A DNA stretch of 64,000 nt, from contig NC_053392.1 in NCBI RefSeq assembly GCF_905171765.1, forward strand, positions 102,102,220 through 102,166,219. Direction: 5' to 3'. The notes below the pieces were generated by a model that was not told where the DNA came from, did not search any database, and saw only the letters and a program-made list of their open reading frames with translations. The position numbers and the translations under genes were made by a program. This DNA comes from Bufo bufo. Taxonomy: Eukaryota > Chordata > Amphibia > Anura > Bufonidae. Of this stretch, positions 41,415 through 52,925 are shown in pieces (position 1 is the stretch's first letter; each line of letters begins with the position of its first letter).

Positions 41415-43562
41415 CAGGACCTTCTTTAATATTGATTGGACCCTGGGCAAGAATTTACTTGGGCCCCCCGTATCCCGCCTTCCCACACCCTAGCATGCAA
41501 TCACGCCCTCCACCACAACACACACACAAACAAAACAAAAAATCCACACACCTCGTAGAGTAGTAAACTTTAATAATGATGAGTGGCTACTAGAGGTGTT
41601 CCTTGGCAGTAATGTAAATACTGCCTTTTTTTCTGAAAAGGCAGTGTTTACATTAAAAAGCTTGCAGAGACATGCTATAGACACCAGAACTACGTTTAGC
41701 TGTTGTGGTTCTGGTGACTATAGTGTCTCTTAATATAGAGAACAAAAAAAGAATCGGCACAAAAGTATCAAATAAAATGGCTGTATCATTATTCTAAAAA
41801 TTCTAAAAACGTAACTTCTGACAAATATATAGTATTTTGCAGATTATTATTTTTTTTATTTATTTTTTAAATGTGCAGATAGTACTGTACTACTAACCCC
41901 TCCATCCACCCCTACATACAGGGTAATACAGCGCCACATACCTCTTACATCCAGTGACGTCTCTTTGATGTAGATGTTCTCTTTCCTCATCTTCTCCTTT
42001 CAGACCTTCAGACCAGACCACCATTTTTCAGCCATTTCTAGTCTCTGCAGTTTGACAAACAAAATCTTAGTTTACTACTTTTCCATCATCCTCCCATCTT
42101 CTGGACAAATAATCCTACCACCCCCAATACTGTGCCGCTGTGCTCCACAATACTATACTGCAGAAACAGATAAACCCCCTGATAATAGTAGTACCATGCA
42201 GATAGTGCCCTTCAATAATTATTGGCACACAGTGCCCTAAAATAACTGTGCCCAGCAAATCGTGCCCCTGACACTAATAGTGTAAACATAACATCCCCCA
42301 AAATTAATTGTGGATAGCTGATACTGTGCCAAGGTGCCCCCACAGTAATAGTGATCCCAAAAGTCCCACCAATAGGAATAATTTTCTGCTAGGGCACACA
42401 TGGTAGTAATAATGCTCCCATAGTGCCCATACTAGTAATTATGTTCCCCATAGACCTCAAGTAGTAATAAAGCCCATCATAATGCCCCCAGTAGTAATAA
42501 TTCTCCTTATAATGTGCACTGCAAAAAATACCCCCTTTTAATGCCCCCAGTTGAGCTAATGTTCCCATAGTGCCCCCATAATGTGACAGTATAAAATACC
42601 CCTATATAGTGCCCCCAGTAAATGCCCCATAGTGCTCCTCTCCCCCTTCTTCCTAGTGCCCCCCATATTGTACCAGTATAAAATACCCCTTCTTAGTGCT
42701 CCCCATAGATGAGCCCATAGTACTCCTCTCTTCCCTTCCCCATAGTACCCACCATTATGTGTCCCAGTATAAAATACCCCTATACAGAGCCCCCCATATA
42801 AAATACCCCTTCTTTGTGGCCTCAGTAGAAGCCCCCATAGTGTTCCTCTCACCCCTTTGCCCATATAAAATACCCCTTTGTGGCCTCAGTAGATGCCCCC
42901 ATAGTGCCCCCAATAATGTGCTAGTAAGAAGTGCCCCCATATATGCCCCCATAGTGCCACCCAATAATTTGCCAGTAAAAAGTGCCACCAATAATGTGGC
43001 AGTAAGAAGTACCCCATAGATGCCCCCACAGTGCCCCCAATAATGTGCCAGTAAGATGTGCTCCCATAGATGCCCCCAATAATGTGCCAGTAACAAGTGC
43101 TCCCATAGATGCCCCCAATCATGTGCCAGTAACAAGTGCCCCCATATATGCCCCCCAATCATGTGCCAGTAACAAGTGCCCTCATAGATGCGCCCCAATC
43201 ATGTGCCAGTAACAAGTGCCCCAAAGATGCCCCCCAATCATGTGCCAGTAACAAGTACCCCCATAGATGCCCCCAATCATGTGCCAGTAACAAGTGCCCC
43301 CATAGATGCCCCCAATAATGTGCCAGTAACAAGTGCCCCCATTGATGCCCCCCAATCATGTGCCAGTAGTAAAAAATAAACACTTATACTTACCTCCATC
43401 AGGCTGGCAGCCTCTTCCACAATGAAAGCGCTCATCTCCCTGTGCCCTGCAGCCACCCCCCATGTCACCAGTGGCCAGCGAGGCTCAAGAGGCAGCTGCC
43501 TTGGGCCCTCCAGGAGCAACTGGTGCAGCTGCCCCTTTTGCCCCATGTTAAAGACAGCCCTG
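41415..43562. mobile_element. Second hAT element, 8-bp target duplication
   Basis: The left end CAGGACCTTCTTTAATAT and the complement of the right end (CAGGGCTGTCTTTAACAT) are imperfect hAT-type inverted repeats. The flanking 8-mers are GATGCCAC (41,407-41,414) and GAAGCCAC (43,563-43,570), one mismatch. The interior is non-coding and carries a minisatellite. It is inserted just downstream of the hAT transposase remnant. Confidence 0.82.
42550..43370. repeat. Minisatellite, ~39-54 bp unit
   Basis: The core unit GTGCCAGTAACAAGTGCCCC plus CATAGATGCCCCCAATCAT repeats many times, most regularly from 43,020 to 43,370. The left part has a related, more diverged unit with CAGTATAAAATACCCC. Both strands give long repetitive frames that are not genes. 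Confidence 0.9.
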
Positions 43563-43639
43563 GAAGCCACACATCTGATGCCAAGTGCTCCTCTTACACC
43601 CACCATCGTCAGCGGGTACTGTTAGTGCCACCCACCTCC

Positions 43640-44165
43640 ACACTATGTCACCTTGCCATTCTGTGGTCTCCTGATGCTGCTTCCACATCCACATTATGTC
43701 ACCTTGCCACTCTGTGGTCTCCTGATGCTGCTGCCACCTCTACACTGTCACCTTGCTACTCTGTGGTGTCCTGATGCTGCTGCCACCTCCACACTATGTC
43801 ACCTTGCCACTCTGTGGGCTCCTGATGCTGCTGACACCTCCACACTATGTCATTTTGCCACTCTGTGGCCTCCTCATGCTGCTGCTACTGCCACCTACAC
43901 ACTATGTCACCTTGCCACTCTGTGGTCTCCTGATGCTGCTGCCACCTCCACACTATGTCACCTTGCCACTCTCTGGTCTCCTGATGCTACTGCCACCTCC
44001 ACACTATGTCATTGGGCCACTCTCTGGTCTCCTGATGCTGCTACCACCTCCACACTATGTCACCTTGCCACTCTGTGGCCTCCTGATGCTGCTGCCACCT
44101 CCACACTATGTCATTGGGCCACTCTGTGGACTTCTCACGCTTTTCCCACCCTCCCCACTTTGTGA
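43640..44165 (+). repeat. Minisatellite, 51-bp unit
   Basis: About ten copies of a unit with CTGATGCTGCTGCCACC and ACACTATGTCACCTTGCCAC follow one another. Because 51 is divisible by three, all frames stay open and give a 17-residue repeat (CHLATLWSPDAAATST). It probably belongs to the 3' region of the outer hAT element. Confidence 0.88.
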
Positions 44166-45660
44166 CTGGGCCACTATTTTGCCTTTTTGGCATTGTTGAC
44201 ATCATTTATTTGACCCTTCTTCTGATCTGTCAGAAGGAAGGAAAAATGAGACACACAACGGATCCCGTCTGTGTACCAGCTGTAAGGCCTGTATGGTCCC
44301 AACAGAATTGGCTTATGATTTGGTAGCCAAAAGCAGGAGTGGGTAAAAAACACAGAAGACATGCAAATATTCCATTCACGTGTCATCTCTGTTTTGGATC
44401 GACTCCTATATTTTTTTGGCATTAGCAATTCTGATGAATTTCTGACCAAATGCTGATCGAGTGAAGGCGGATGCTCAACAGGCAGGATCATTTTTTGGGG
44501 GGGTTATTGTTCTGACGGATCAGAGGAAGGGCGAAAAAATCTGAGATGTCAACACAAACTTACTGCTGACACCCTCTCCACTGTGTCAGGGGTGTTCTAC
44601 TTGTATAAGAGTTTAATAGAACAGGTTCTGTAGACATCTATATGGAATCAGCTGACGACGGTGTAAAAGAAGTGCGCTCTTTCACGCTATAGTAGGATCT
44701 TGGGCCTCTACACGGTACTTTATACCTGACGCTAACATCGACCCGTAAGGTTGAGTTCACACTTGAGTTTTGTGGTTAGTTTTGGCCCAGTGACTGCCCA
44801 AATAAGTGAAGTGTGCAGTGATTCTAAGAGCGACACCTGTCATCTGCATTTCATACGGACTCACAGTATTGTTTCACTAGCACAGCAGACTCCCTATGTG
44901 TGTTGCTGCAAAGCACAGTGTTCTACACCACTATACAGGCTCTCTGCAGCCAAAAGATATCTGTTTTTTTAAGCGATTCGCCACAAATTAATTTGGATCA
45001 AATCAAATCTTTTTGGAAAATTCGGCAAACTGACCGAATGAAATTTTTGAGAAATTTGCTCATCTCTAGCCATAATGTCACAGTGTCGTCACTGTGGCAG
45101 GCAATGATTGACTTATGCTGTCACTTTACGAAAAATACACAGAAGACAGCATGGGAATCATAAATATAAATATCTGGTGAAGTTAGATTATTATTTAGGC
45201 TACCTCATATATAATTTGATATAGCTGGTACATATCAAATCATACATCATATCAAGATTCCAGGTTAGCACTCCACCTCATCTATCCTGCTGTTTTCGGT
45301 CTTGCGGTAGACAGCTGGTCCAGACATTATCCAGACTCCCTCCAAGTTAGTAGGAACAAAGTTTCCTGTCCTATCAGTTGCTGATAAATGATGCATACCT
45401 GTGCTTGCTTTGTTCTCATATACACTGCTTGTCTGCCAAAGATTAATAAGGCTGTGTTTATGTGTATTACCCACTAAGCCAAACCAATCAATTTCCCAAT
45501 CGCTTGTAAAGCACTTGATGCAAAGGAATTATGGTTAACGCTCATCTGAAGACGGTCTCTGAAGATCCCTATCCTCAGTGACAATTATGACCAGCCACCT
45601 CTCCACTCTGGATCTCAGTACTAGACAGGGTCCTAGTTGTCAAACGCCCTCCGATCTGAC
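44166..45660. other. No gene; possible hAT 3' region and MITE ends
   Basis: A Harbinger-like left end (AAGGTTGAGTTCACACTTGAG) is near 44,749. A terminus GCTCATCTCTAG ends near 45,069. The remainder to 45,660 is non-coding and unremarkable. Confidence 0.45.
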
Positions 45661-45663
45661 TGA

Positions 45664-45900
45664 TATTTAAGGGGTTGTCCAGGTTCAGCTGCTCTTCTTC
45701 CCTCATTCAGCATGAATGAGTAGTGCAATGGAGCATTTCATGCTCCGACCGCAGGGCAAGGACTTTTTCTTTAGATCCGGGTCTCACTATGGGTATTCTA
45801 GGCGGAGACTAGGATAGGGCAGTGCTAGGCGGAAGCCTCCGCCGAGCAGTGAGAATGTAAACAAAACAGCCCTTGCCCTACCCTACACTATTCAATGTGG
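45664..45900. mobile_element. T2-like MITE fragment
   Basis: TTAAGGGGTTGTCCAGGTTC at the left and internal blocks such as CATTTCATGCTCCGACC and GTGAGAATGTAAAC match the element at 14,308. The copy is diverged and its right end is not visible. Confidence 0.55.
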
Positions 45901-45959
45901 CAGGAAAAATAGTTGAAGTGGCACTACACATTGATCTCCTCTATAAAACAGGTGGTCAC

Positions 45960-46206
45960 TAAATTAGACTGTGTAGACTGTGTGTGAAACAGTAGTGTAT
46001 AACTTTAAGAAAAAGCAAAGAAAGTCCAGTGGCACTGACCATTAGTTGCGGTTCTTCTTTATTGCATATTCCAACATGAGGATACATGTAAAAGAACACA
46101 GACGGCAGCGGGTGGACACTTACCTGCAGTGCAAGGTAATTGCGGCGACGGCCGTTTCGCGCGTCTAGCTCTCCCGCTCTGGAGGCGGACACCAAAACGC
46201 TGGTCA
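45960..46206 (-). mobile_element. PLE-5, terminal fragment (minus strand)
   Basis: On the minus strand it reads GCGAAACGGCCGTCGCCGC, then AATAAAGAAGAACCGC and GTGCCACTGGAC, a typical PLE end region. No coding sequence remains. ACGGCCGT is self-complementary and stands after GAAA as in hammerheads, but the CUGANGA box is not recognisable. Confidence 0.55.
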
Positions 46207-46584
46207 AATCATTGAGCAGGCACCTTGGCTAAATGCGCAGGGGGGGGGGGGCTCCCGTGACAATTCAGACCTGCGGTTTGCGGCTTTACCTGCGGTTTGC
46301 GGCGGCGTGTGACGGCGGTGCCATGGGGTCCCCATGCGGCTGTAGGGGGGACCCGATGGCATGGAAGGCAGCGCGATGCCTAAGGAAGGCATCGCGATGC
46401 CTTCCGGTGATGAGCCTGTGAGATCCAGCCCCCTGGATCTCACAGGCCGGAAGCTGTATGAGTAATACACACAGTATTACTCATACAGCCAATGCATTCC
46501 AATATAGAAGTATTGGAATGCATTGTAAAGGATTAGACCCCCAAAAGTTCAAGTCCCAAAGTGGGACAAAAAATAAAGTGAAAA
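46207..46584. mobile_element. TTAA element B, left part (hairpin string)
   Basis: Hairpins in series match the design of element A: GCGATGCCT/AGGCATCGC (46,373-46,398), CTGTGAGATCCAG/CTGGATCTCACAG (46,415-46,444), GCTGTATGAGTAATAC and its complement (46,453-46,489) and GCATTCCAATA/TATTGGAATGC (46,493-46,521). The left TTAA end is missing. The element continues at 54,765 after the L1. Confidence 0.7.
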
Positions 46585-46684
46585 GGGGCGGAGCTTGACC
46601 GTGGACTGGATGGCAGCTTGAGAGAGCTCTCTCCTGCCACGTACCTACACTAGCGTTGAATTAGCCTACTAAATCGCCTAAATT

Positions 46685-47743
46685 ATGGGCAAAATAGGTA
46701 GATACCAGCCGAGAGATAGTTCGGGTTCTACCAAGCCGAAGATGAATCAAGCGGCAGTCACGAAACTCTTCACTAAGAGACATGCAGGTTCTCCCGCTCC
46801 ACTGGCCAAGATGGCGCCGGAACCCGCCGAGCAGCGAGACTCTGAGGAGGAGCGTCACTCGAGTAGTGATGAAGAGCAAACACCGAATGAAATGCTCACA
46901 GCGGCGGTGCTTAAGAAAACCCTGACCCAGGCACTGAGACCGGTAAGAGAAGATTTAGCAGACATAAAAATGGACTTACAAGCTCTGGGGTTCCGGACAG
47001 AGGCCCTGGAAACGACGTGCTCGGAACTCACCGATCATGCCTCAGGTCTAGCAGCTAGAACGGAGCAGCTGGAGGCCCATGTTAATACGGCATACACACT
47101 GATCGAGGATCAAGAAAACAGAAGCCGCCGGAAAAATATAAGAATAAAAGGGCTCCCGGAATCCTGGGCAGGGGACGCGCTCCCTAAAGTGGCGCGGGAA
47201 ATATTTGCTGGACTTTTAGATAAGGACCGGGCAGATGCAGTCATAATAGAGCGGATACATAGAGCTCTCCGATCGAAGCCAAAGCCGACTGACCCACCAA
47301 GGGATGTAATATGCGGCTTGTTATCTTATGTGGACACGGCTGCGATTCTCCGCTCGGCAAGGGAAAGATCTCCGATTTGCTATGAGGGGGTCGAGATCTC
47401 CCTTTACCAAGATATTGCTCCCTCTACTCTTCAAAAACGTAGAGTGCTGCGACCGCTGCTTGACAGGTTGAGAGAAAGAAACCTGCAATATGCTTGGTTG
47501 TTTCCTTTTGGGATCTCGATAATAAAGAATGACAAGAGGATCATCATCAAGACCCCAGCTGACCTTGAAACCACATGGTCTACACTCGGCATTGAACCTG
47601 TAGAGATACCGTCATGGTCACCTGCAGCTGATCTGGTTCGCCTGCCTCCCTTGCCACGTACTGAGGAATGGCATACTTTCACCCGCCCGAAACCTCAAAG
47701 AATGAAGAGACCTTCAGCTGCAGTCAACTCACCTCATCGCTGA
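46685..47743 (+). CDS. L1 ORF1 protein (RNA-binding chaperone)
   Basis: ORF1p binds L1 RNA as a coiled-coil trimer and escorts it into the ribonucleoprotein. The 352-residue frame is intact from ATG to TGA. It has a basic, disordered N-terminus, a coiled-coil segment at about residues 75-150 (LKKTLTQALRPVREDLADIK, with heptad spacing), the RRM-like domain starting at NRSRRKNIRIKGLPESW (about 145-165), and a C-terminal domain with YEGVEISLYQDIAP and RRVLRPLLDRLRERNLQY. Length is normal for the family. The intact frame next to a broken ORF2 suggests moderate age. Confidence 0.92.
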   Translation: MGKIGRYQPRDSSGSTKPKMNQAAVTKLFTKRHAGSPAPLAKMAPEPAEQRDSEEERHSSSDEEQTPNEMLTAAVLKKTLTQALRPVREDLADIKMDLQALGFRTEALETTCSELTDHASGLAARTEQLEAHVNTAYTLIEDQENRSRRKNIRIKGLPESWAGDALPKVAREIFAGLLDKDRADAVIIERIHRALRSKPKPTDPPRDVICGLLSYVDTAAILRSARERSPICYEGVEISLYQDIAPSTLQKRRVLRPLLDRLRERNLQYAWLFPFGISIIKNDKRIIIKTPADLETTWSTLGIEPVEIPSWSPAADLVRLPPLPRTEEWHTFTRPKPQRMKRPSAAVNSPHR

Positions 47744-48903
47744 TCTCTAGATCTTCTCATATGGGTTCTATCTTCAGGAGGAACTGCACGGGACATCTGC
47801 GGTTGGCATGTTTCTGCAGGTTCTATGCCTGATTAGCCGCAAGTGGTTCTGTTTATTTCTTCACCACTACGGAATGCTTATTGAGAAATCTCTCATCTTC
47901 TAATTTGCCTAAAGTTATAAGTTGCTCAGAGCCGTCTGAAGTCTATTTACATCCGAGGACTCCCCTGCAAAGGAGATCTGTAGCAGGGTAGAAGACGGTT
48001 TATGAGACCCCTTATCTCTTGTTTTCATTGTAATTATGAATGATTCCTTAATGCATTGTTGTATATGAAGTCTGGGAGGGAATGGTGGTATGTCTCCCCC
48101 ATTTATATAGGATATGCATGGGAAATTGGGTTAAATATGTGAGGAGCAATCAGTGGGTTAGCTTGAGTTGTCCTATGATTGGGACATGTTTCTCCACTAA
48201 GAGGAGGAGATGGAACATCATAGTACTGAATAACTAAGAGTAACTCAGGCATATGTACTGAAAGTTGGAGTAAGTCTGCTCCATGTGCTTCCACCCTCCC
48301 TGTTCCCATCTCCTCTCTTTGTTCTCCCTTCTTCCCCTTAATTAAATCCAAAGGTCCCATGTGACACTGACTTAGAAGGAAGAGGGAGTTAATAGTTCAG
48401 TTATTGAGGGTTTTGAGTTTCAGAGAAGTTTGAAGAGATCGGAATGAAGAGGTGGTTTTCTGATCTATCTCTGCATCCATATTAGTTAACCAATTTACTC
48501 CCCTCCCTCCTTCCCTCTCCAAGGGAGCAAAGCTGACAGTTGTGTCAAGGCTTAGGTTAAGCGGCGATTTACTGTATATGTTATGCATAACGCTATGTGT
48601 TTGTACGCCACAGGTCAAGACCTGTTCATATTTTGAACGTCTCTCACCCCTATCTTTGAGTGTTAACTCATTTCTTATTCGGCTTCATTGATTTGAGGCT
48701 TATTCTTACTTAATTCACCCCTTCTTTTCCTATTTGGTCTTTAGCACTTTATCTTTTTATTCTTCTGACTCTTATTATTTTTGTGCTCTTCTCTTTTTTG
48801 TCTCTTTCCCTCTTAACCTTTTTACGATTCATCTTCTTCTTTTATTAAATTTCAGTTCTCTTTTGCTTGTTCTTTCGGTCTAGAGGAAAGTACCCACTGG
48901 AGC
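47744..48903 (+). other. L1 inter-ORF region
   Basis: About 1.16 kb separate the two ORFs, long for an L1. It is T-rich near its end (48,640-48,890) and holds no convincing frame. Confidence 0.6.
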
Positions 48904-50808
48904 ATGTGCGACATCAAATGCGCCTCTTTTAATGTGAGGGGCTTGAACACCCCGAACAAGAGACGTCATGTACTGGACATACTCAAGAAACTCATAGCCT
49001 CCATTCTCTTTCTACAGGAGACCCATTTTAAAAGCCACAAAATTCCGAAATTGCCTTCCAAATATTTCACTAACTGGTACCATTCATGTCATACTTCCTC
49101 AGCTTCTAAGGGAGTTTCTATAGCTGTGCACAAATCTATCCCTATTAAGATATTGCAACAATACAAGGACCAAGAGGGGAGGATGCTATTCCTAAGGGCG
49201 CAGATATATAATGCCAGGTTTACATTGGCAAACATTTATGCCCCCAATCACGGGCAGGTGCCTTGGCTGTTAGATGCTCTAGATAAGCTTAAGTTGTTTG
49301 CAGATGGTTCGATTATTTTAGGTGGTGATCTGAATGTCACGCTAGACCCTTCACTTGATTCCTCGACTTCTAGGTCAAGTATCTCTAAAAGTGCTTTAGC
49401 GAAATTGAAGTCTAAATTGTCTGAACTCTCCCTTACAGATGTCTGGCGGCTGCAGAACCCCTCTGCTCGGGACTACTCATACTTCTCCCAGGTGCACAAC
49501 TCGCATCAGAGGTTAGATTACCTACTAGTTCACGCATCTCTACTGCCGAGAGTAACGGATACAGGTATTTCGGTCATTACAGTTTCTGACCACGCACCAG
49601 TTCATTTATCATTCACCTCCACTAATGACACCCCCACGACATGGAGATGGTGACTTAACGAGCAAATATTAGAAAACGCTGAAGCATTCTCAGATATACA
49701 GGCTCAACTTTTGGTTTTCTTTGACCTGAACAAACACTCGGGGCCCAAGTTCCCAATAGTTTGGGAAACGCACAAAGCTTTTGTCAGGGGACTCTTCATC
49801 TCGTGGGGGTCCAAACTCAAGAAAGATCGACAAAAAACTATAGACAATCTGTTAGAACAGATCACAATACTAGAAAAAGACCACAAAAGCTCTAGATCGC
49901 TGGAAACACAGGAGAAGCTCCGTGTTCTGAGGGAAAAACTTATCACCTATTTACAGAATAAATCCGCCAAGGCATACTTGCATTTTAGACACAAGCTATA
50001 TGCTCATGGTAATAAAGGAGGGAAGCTCATGTCTACATTGCTCAAGAAAGAAAAAGCTAGACAACATATCCATGAGATCAGGGACCATACAGGGAAAGTT
50101 ACATCATCCCTTCCTGAGATGGCTGGAGCTTTCCATAAATTTTACTCCGCATTGTACAATATAGACAAAACAGACGTTATAGGTGGTACTAATCAAAGGC
50201 AAAACTTAATTGATAGTTTTTTAAGAGATATTTCTCTACCGCAACTAGATCAAGCCATGATCAACTCCCTAATTGTACCTATCACACAAAAAGAAGTGTC
50301 TGAGGTCCTTGCCTCCTTTCCCCCTGGGAAGAGACCAGGCCCTGACGGTCTTCCCTTGCTTTACTACAGGAAATTCCAGGAGGTGCTTCTGCCTCATTTA
50401 ACAGAATATTGTTCATCACTGTTTGGGGGTGACCCTTTACCAAAGCAGACTCAGACGGCACACATCACTCTTATAGCTAAAGAGGGGAAGGATCCAGGAG
50501 AGTGTGGGAGCTATAGACCCATCTCACTTCTGAATTTAGATTTGAAATTATGGGCAAAGCTCTTGTCCTTAAGGATAAAAAAGCTTTTACCCCACTTGAT
50601 AGGAGAGGAGCAATCAGGTTTTGTCCCGGGAAGGGAGGGAAGGACCAACACGACTAAATTGCTTACACCAATACATCAGGCACACGCTGAAGATAAATCA
50701 TTGGTCCTTCTCGGAGTACATGCCGAGAAGGCTTTTGACCGAGTTAATTGGCTCTTCATGCACTCAACCCTTTTGAAATTTGGCTTCCCCACGGCTTTCA
50801 TAGAGGCA
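48904..50808 (+). pseudogene. L1 ORF2, endonuclease and first half of RT
   Basis: ORF2p nicks genomic DNA and reverse-transcribes the L1 RNA. The apurinic-type endonuclease is complete at 48,904-49,640: FNVRGL, FLQETH (catalytic glutamate), IYAPN, GGDLNV, RLDYLL and VSDHAPV. A TGA at 49,651-49,653 then breaks the frame, probably from CGA, and the same frame stays open to 50,808. The RT fingers (RPISLLNLDLKLWAKLLS) and motif A follow. Motif A reads LGVHAEKAFDRVNW, with histidine where the catalytic aspartate belongs. The gene is cut at 50,808, before motif B, by the inverted L1. Confidence 0.9.
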
Positions 50809-52920
50809 ATTTTTTCTTTTGAAATTCTTTTTATTAAAATTTTTATAAACAAACAAATAGAACAGAAATTGCTTTCTAAGTCGCGTGGAAGATATGAAGA
50901 AATAAACATAAAATTTTTCACAATGTCAAAAGAGAAACATATTATAAGCGATTTGTATAACAGCTTGTATTGTGAAGAAACGATTGTAACCAAGAAGTAT
51001 TGATTATCAGTAAACATTCTTCCTATAAAAATAGTATATAACCTAAGGATATGAAAACAGAAAAACAAACAAATAACATAACTAACACATCAAAACTATG
51101 CAGGAATATCTCTCAAGTTTGAGAGGGATAATAATTACTGTTTAACCATCTGTCCCACCTATAATGAAATGTGGGAGTTTTGTCCTGTATCCTTGCAATT
51201 GTCTGTTCAAATGAACAGGTGGTATTTACAGCTTGCCATACTTCTTTTATATGTGGGGTATCTTTTGACTTCCAGTGTCTCGTTATCACTAGTTTCGTAG
51301 CCATAGCTACATGAGCCACTATTGACCTGAAGTCGTTCGGAAGATCTTTAAGTCCTAGTAATAACAGAGCCAGTTGTGGTGTTAATGTAAGACGTATGTT
51401 CAAGATAGAGTTTAAGACAATTTCCGCCGCTTTCCAAAGTGGCCGTATAGTGGTGCATTCCCAAAGTGTATGTATAAGCGTGCCCTTGGCTCCGCATTGT
51501 CTCCAGCATCTATCAGATGTATCAGGAAATATCAAATGTAACTTGCTTGGTGTATGATACCACCTGAGATATGTCTTATATAGCACCTCTTTGTGGTTGG
51601 TACTATGGAAAAGTTTGTGTATGTTGGAAAAAGAAGCATGCCAGTCTGACAGCTCTATTTTGATCTGCAGATCCTGCTGCCATTTGTCTAAGTGTTTATT
51701 GGTAGATGTATTAAGCGAGTCTGTCAACTGAGTGTAAAATGTGGAAATACCTTTTTTTTTCTTAAACAGCGTCGAAACCATGATCATATGCGGTAAGGGT
51801 ATCCTATCTGTTATAGAGCGCTTATTAGCAAAATCTCTGACATTCAAAAATCTATAAAAATCGTCTCTTCCAAGATTAAATCGGGATTTAAGGTGCGAGA
51901 ATGAAGTGAACATCCCATCAGTATAAAAATCCTGAAGGGAATTGATTCCTAAAGCTTTCCATTCTTGAACCAGGATCATATCTACCTGATCTTGTAGGGA
52001 TTCTAAATTGCATTCAGAAAGTGGCAGATGTATTTTACCTTTTCTCAATCTAATAAATTCTTTCCATATTTCATCTGAGATTTTAATTACTTTGATAGGA
52101 GGTGGAGAGGGTGGAAAGCCTAGCATGGGAGCTAGCAGCCTAGTTTTCAACGTGTGGAGACCGCAGATGCTTTTCTCTATTTGAACCCATAATTTCTCTG
52201 GATTGTCCGACCACCAGTGGGACAGTTGGTCCAATATAGCTGAAGAATAATAAAATTGTATGTGTGGGACTCCCAAACCGCCCTTTTTCTGGTGTCTAAT
52301 AATAGTTTTAAATGCCACTCTAGGTTTTTTATAATTCCAGATAAACAACCTAAGCTTGGCGTTCAATTATGTGAAAAATGATTGAGGTATTTCAACTGGC
52401 AGTGACCTGAAGAGGTACAATAGCCTCGGCAGAAGCAGCATCTTATATGCCGCTATCCTGCCTAGCTAGGAGATAGTGTTCTTTGAATATTCAGCCATGT
52501 CTTTATTCATTTCTGAGGCCAACCTAGGATAATTATTTTCAAATAATTTTGATGAGGGATGTGACACCTGTATGCCCAAGTAAGTTATTTCCGACTGTTG
52601 CCAATCAAGTCTATATTTTTGTTTAAGATCTTCTAAAAGAGTTGTGGTGATGCTGAGTGATAAAGCTTGAGACTTATCCTGATTTATTTTATAGTAAGAT
52701 ATCTTTCCAAATAGCTGGGAAGTATCAAAGAAAGCCTTTAATGAGGTTTGAGGGTTGGTTAATGACAATATGATGTCGTCAGCGAATAGAGCTAGTTTAT
52801 ACTCTTGATTACCTAATTTAATACCTTGTATGTCTGGGTGTCGTCTAATTGCCATAGCCAATGGTTCTATCGAGAGTATGAACAGTAAGGGGGAGAAAGG
52901 GCAACCTTGCCTAGTGCCAT
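50809..52920 (-). mobile_element. Nested L1, 5'-truncated, minus strand
   Basis: The copy reads from 52,920 leftward and starts exactly at RT motif B. Its 3' end, with AATAAA on the minus strand, is near 50,811. No target duplication was found at its ends. It belongs to a different L1 lineage from its host; the two C-terminal regions align only in part. Confidence 0.85.
51113..52919 (-). pseudogene. Nested L1 ORF2, RT motif B to C-terminus
   Basis: Read on the minus strand, the frame opens with GTRQGCPFSPLLFILSIEPL (motif B), then LALFADDIILSL (motif C with both aspartates), QQSEITYLGIQV, and a 417-residue C-terminal part ending near 51,113. That part includes GLGVPHIQFYYSSAI and, near the end, the cysteine-bearing segment RCWRQCGAKGTLIHTLWEC. 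The two large segments (52,861-52,466 and 52,366-51,113) are in one phase, divided only by two stop codons, so the gene is recently broken. Endonuclease and motif A are missing through 5' truncation. Confidence 0.88.
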
Positions 52921-52925
52921 TCTAG

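Larger units (their letters stand above)
29969..45069 (+). mobile_element. hAT transposon remnant, split by a retrovirus and by a second hAT element
   Basis: The left end CAGGGGTGTTGCTAGGGTC is a hAT-type terminal repeat of the same family as the element at 3383. Transposase remnants occur on both sides of the retrovirus at 30,150-30,680 and 40,591-41,277. A separate hAT element (41,415-43,562) lies in the 3' part. A minisatellite (43,640-44,165) and a stretch ending GAAATTTGCTCATCTCTAG at about 45,069 may be its 3' region. The right end is tentative. Confidence 0.6.

Noticed and set aside
43020..43370. Regular repeats that might suggest a CRISPR array
   Set aside because: The units are head-to-tail with no unique spacers, and the context is a vertebrate hAT element.
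42556..43606. Histidine/glycine-rich minus-strand frames and matching plus-strand frames
   Set aside because: They are products of the 39-54-bp minisatellite.
46138..46200. Possible hammerhead in PLE-5 (minus strand)
   Set aside because: GAAA plus self-complementary ACGGCCGT is present, but the CUGANGA box and stem I are not recognisable.
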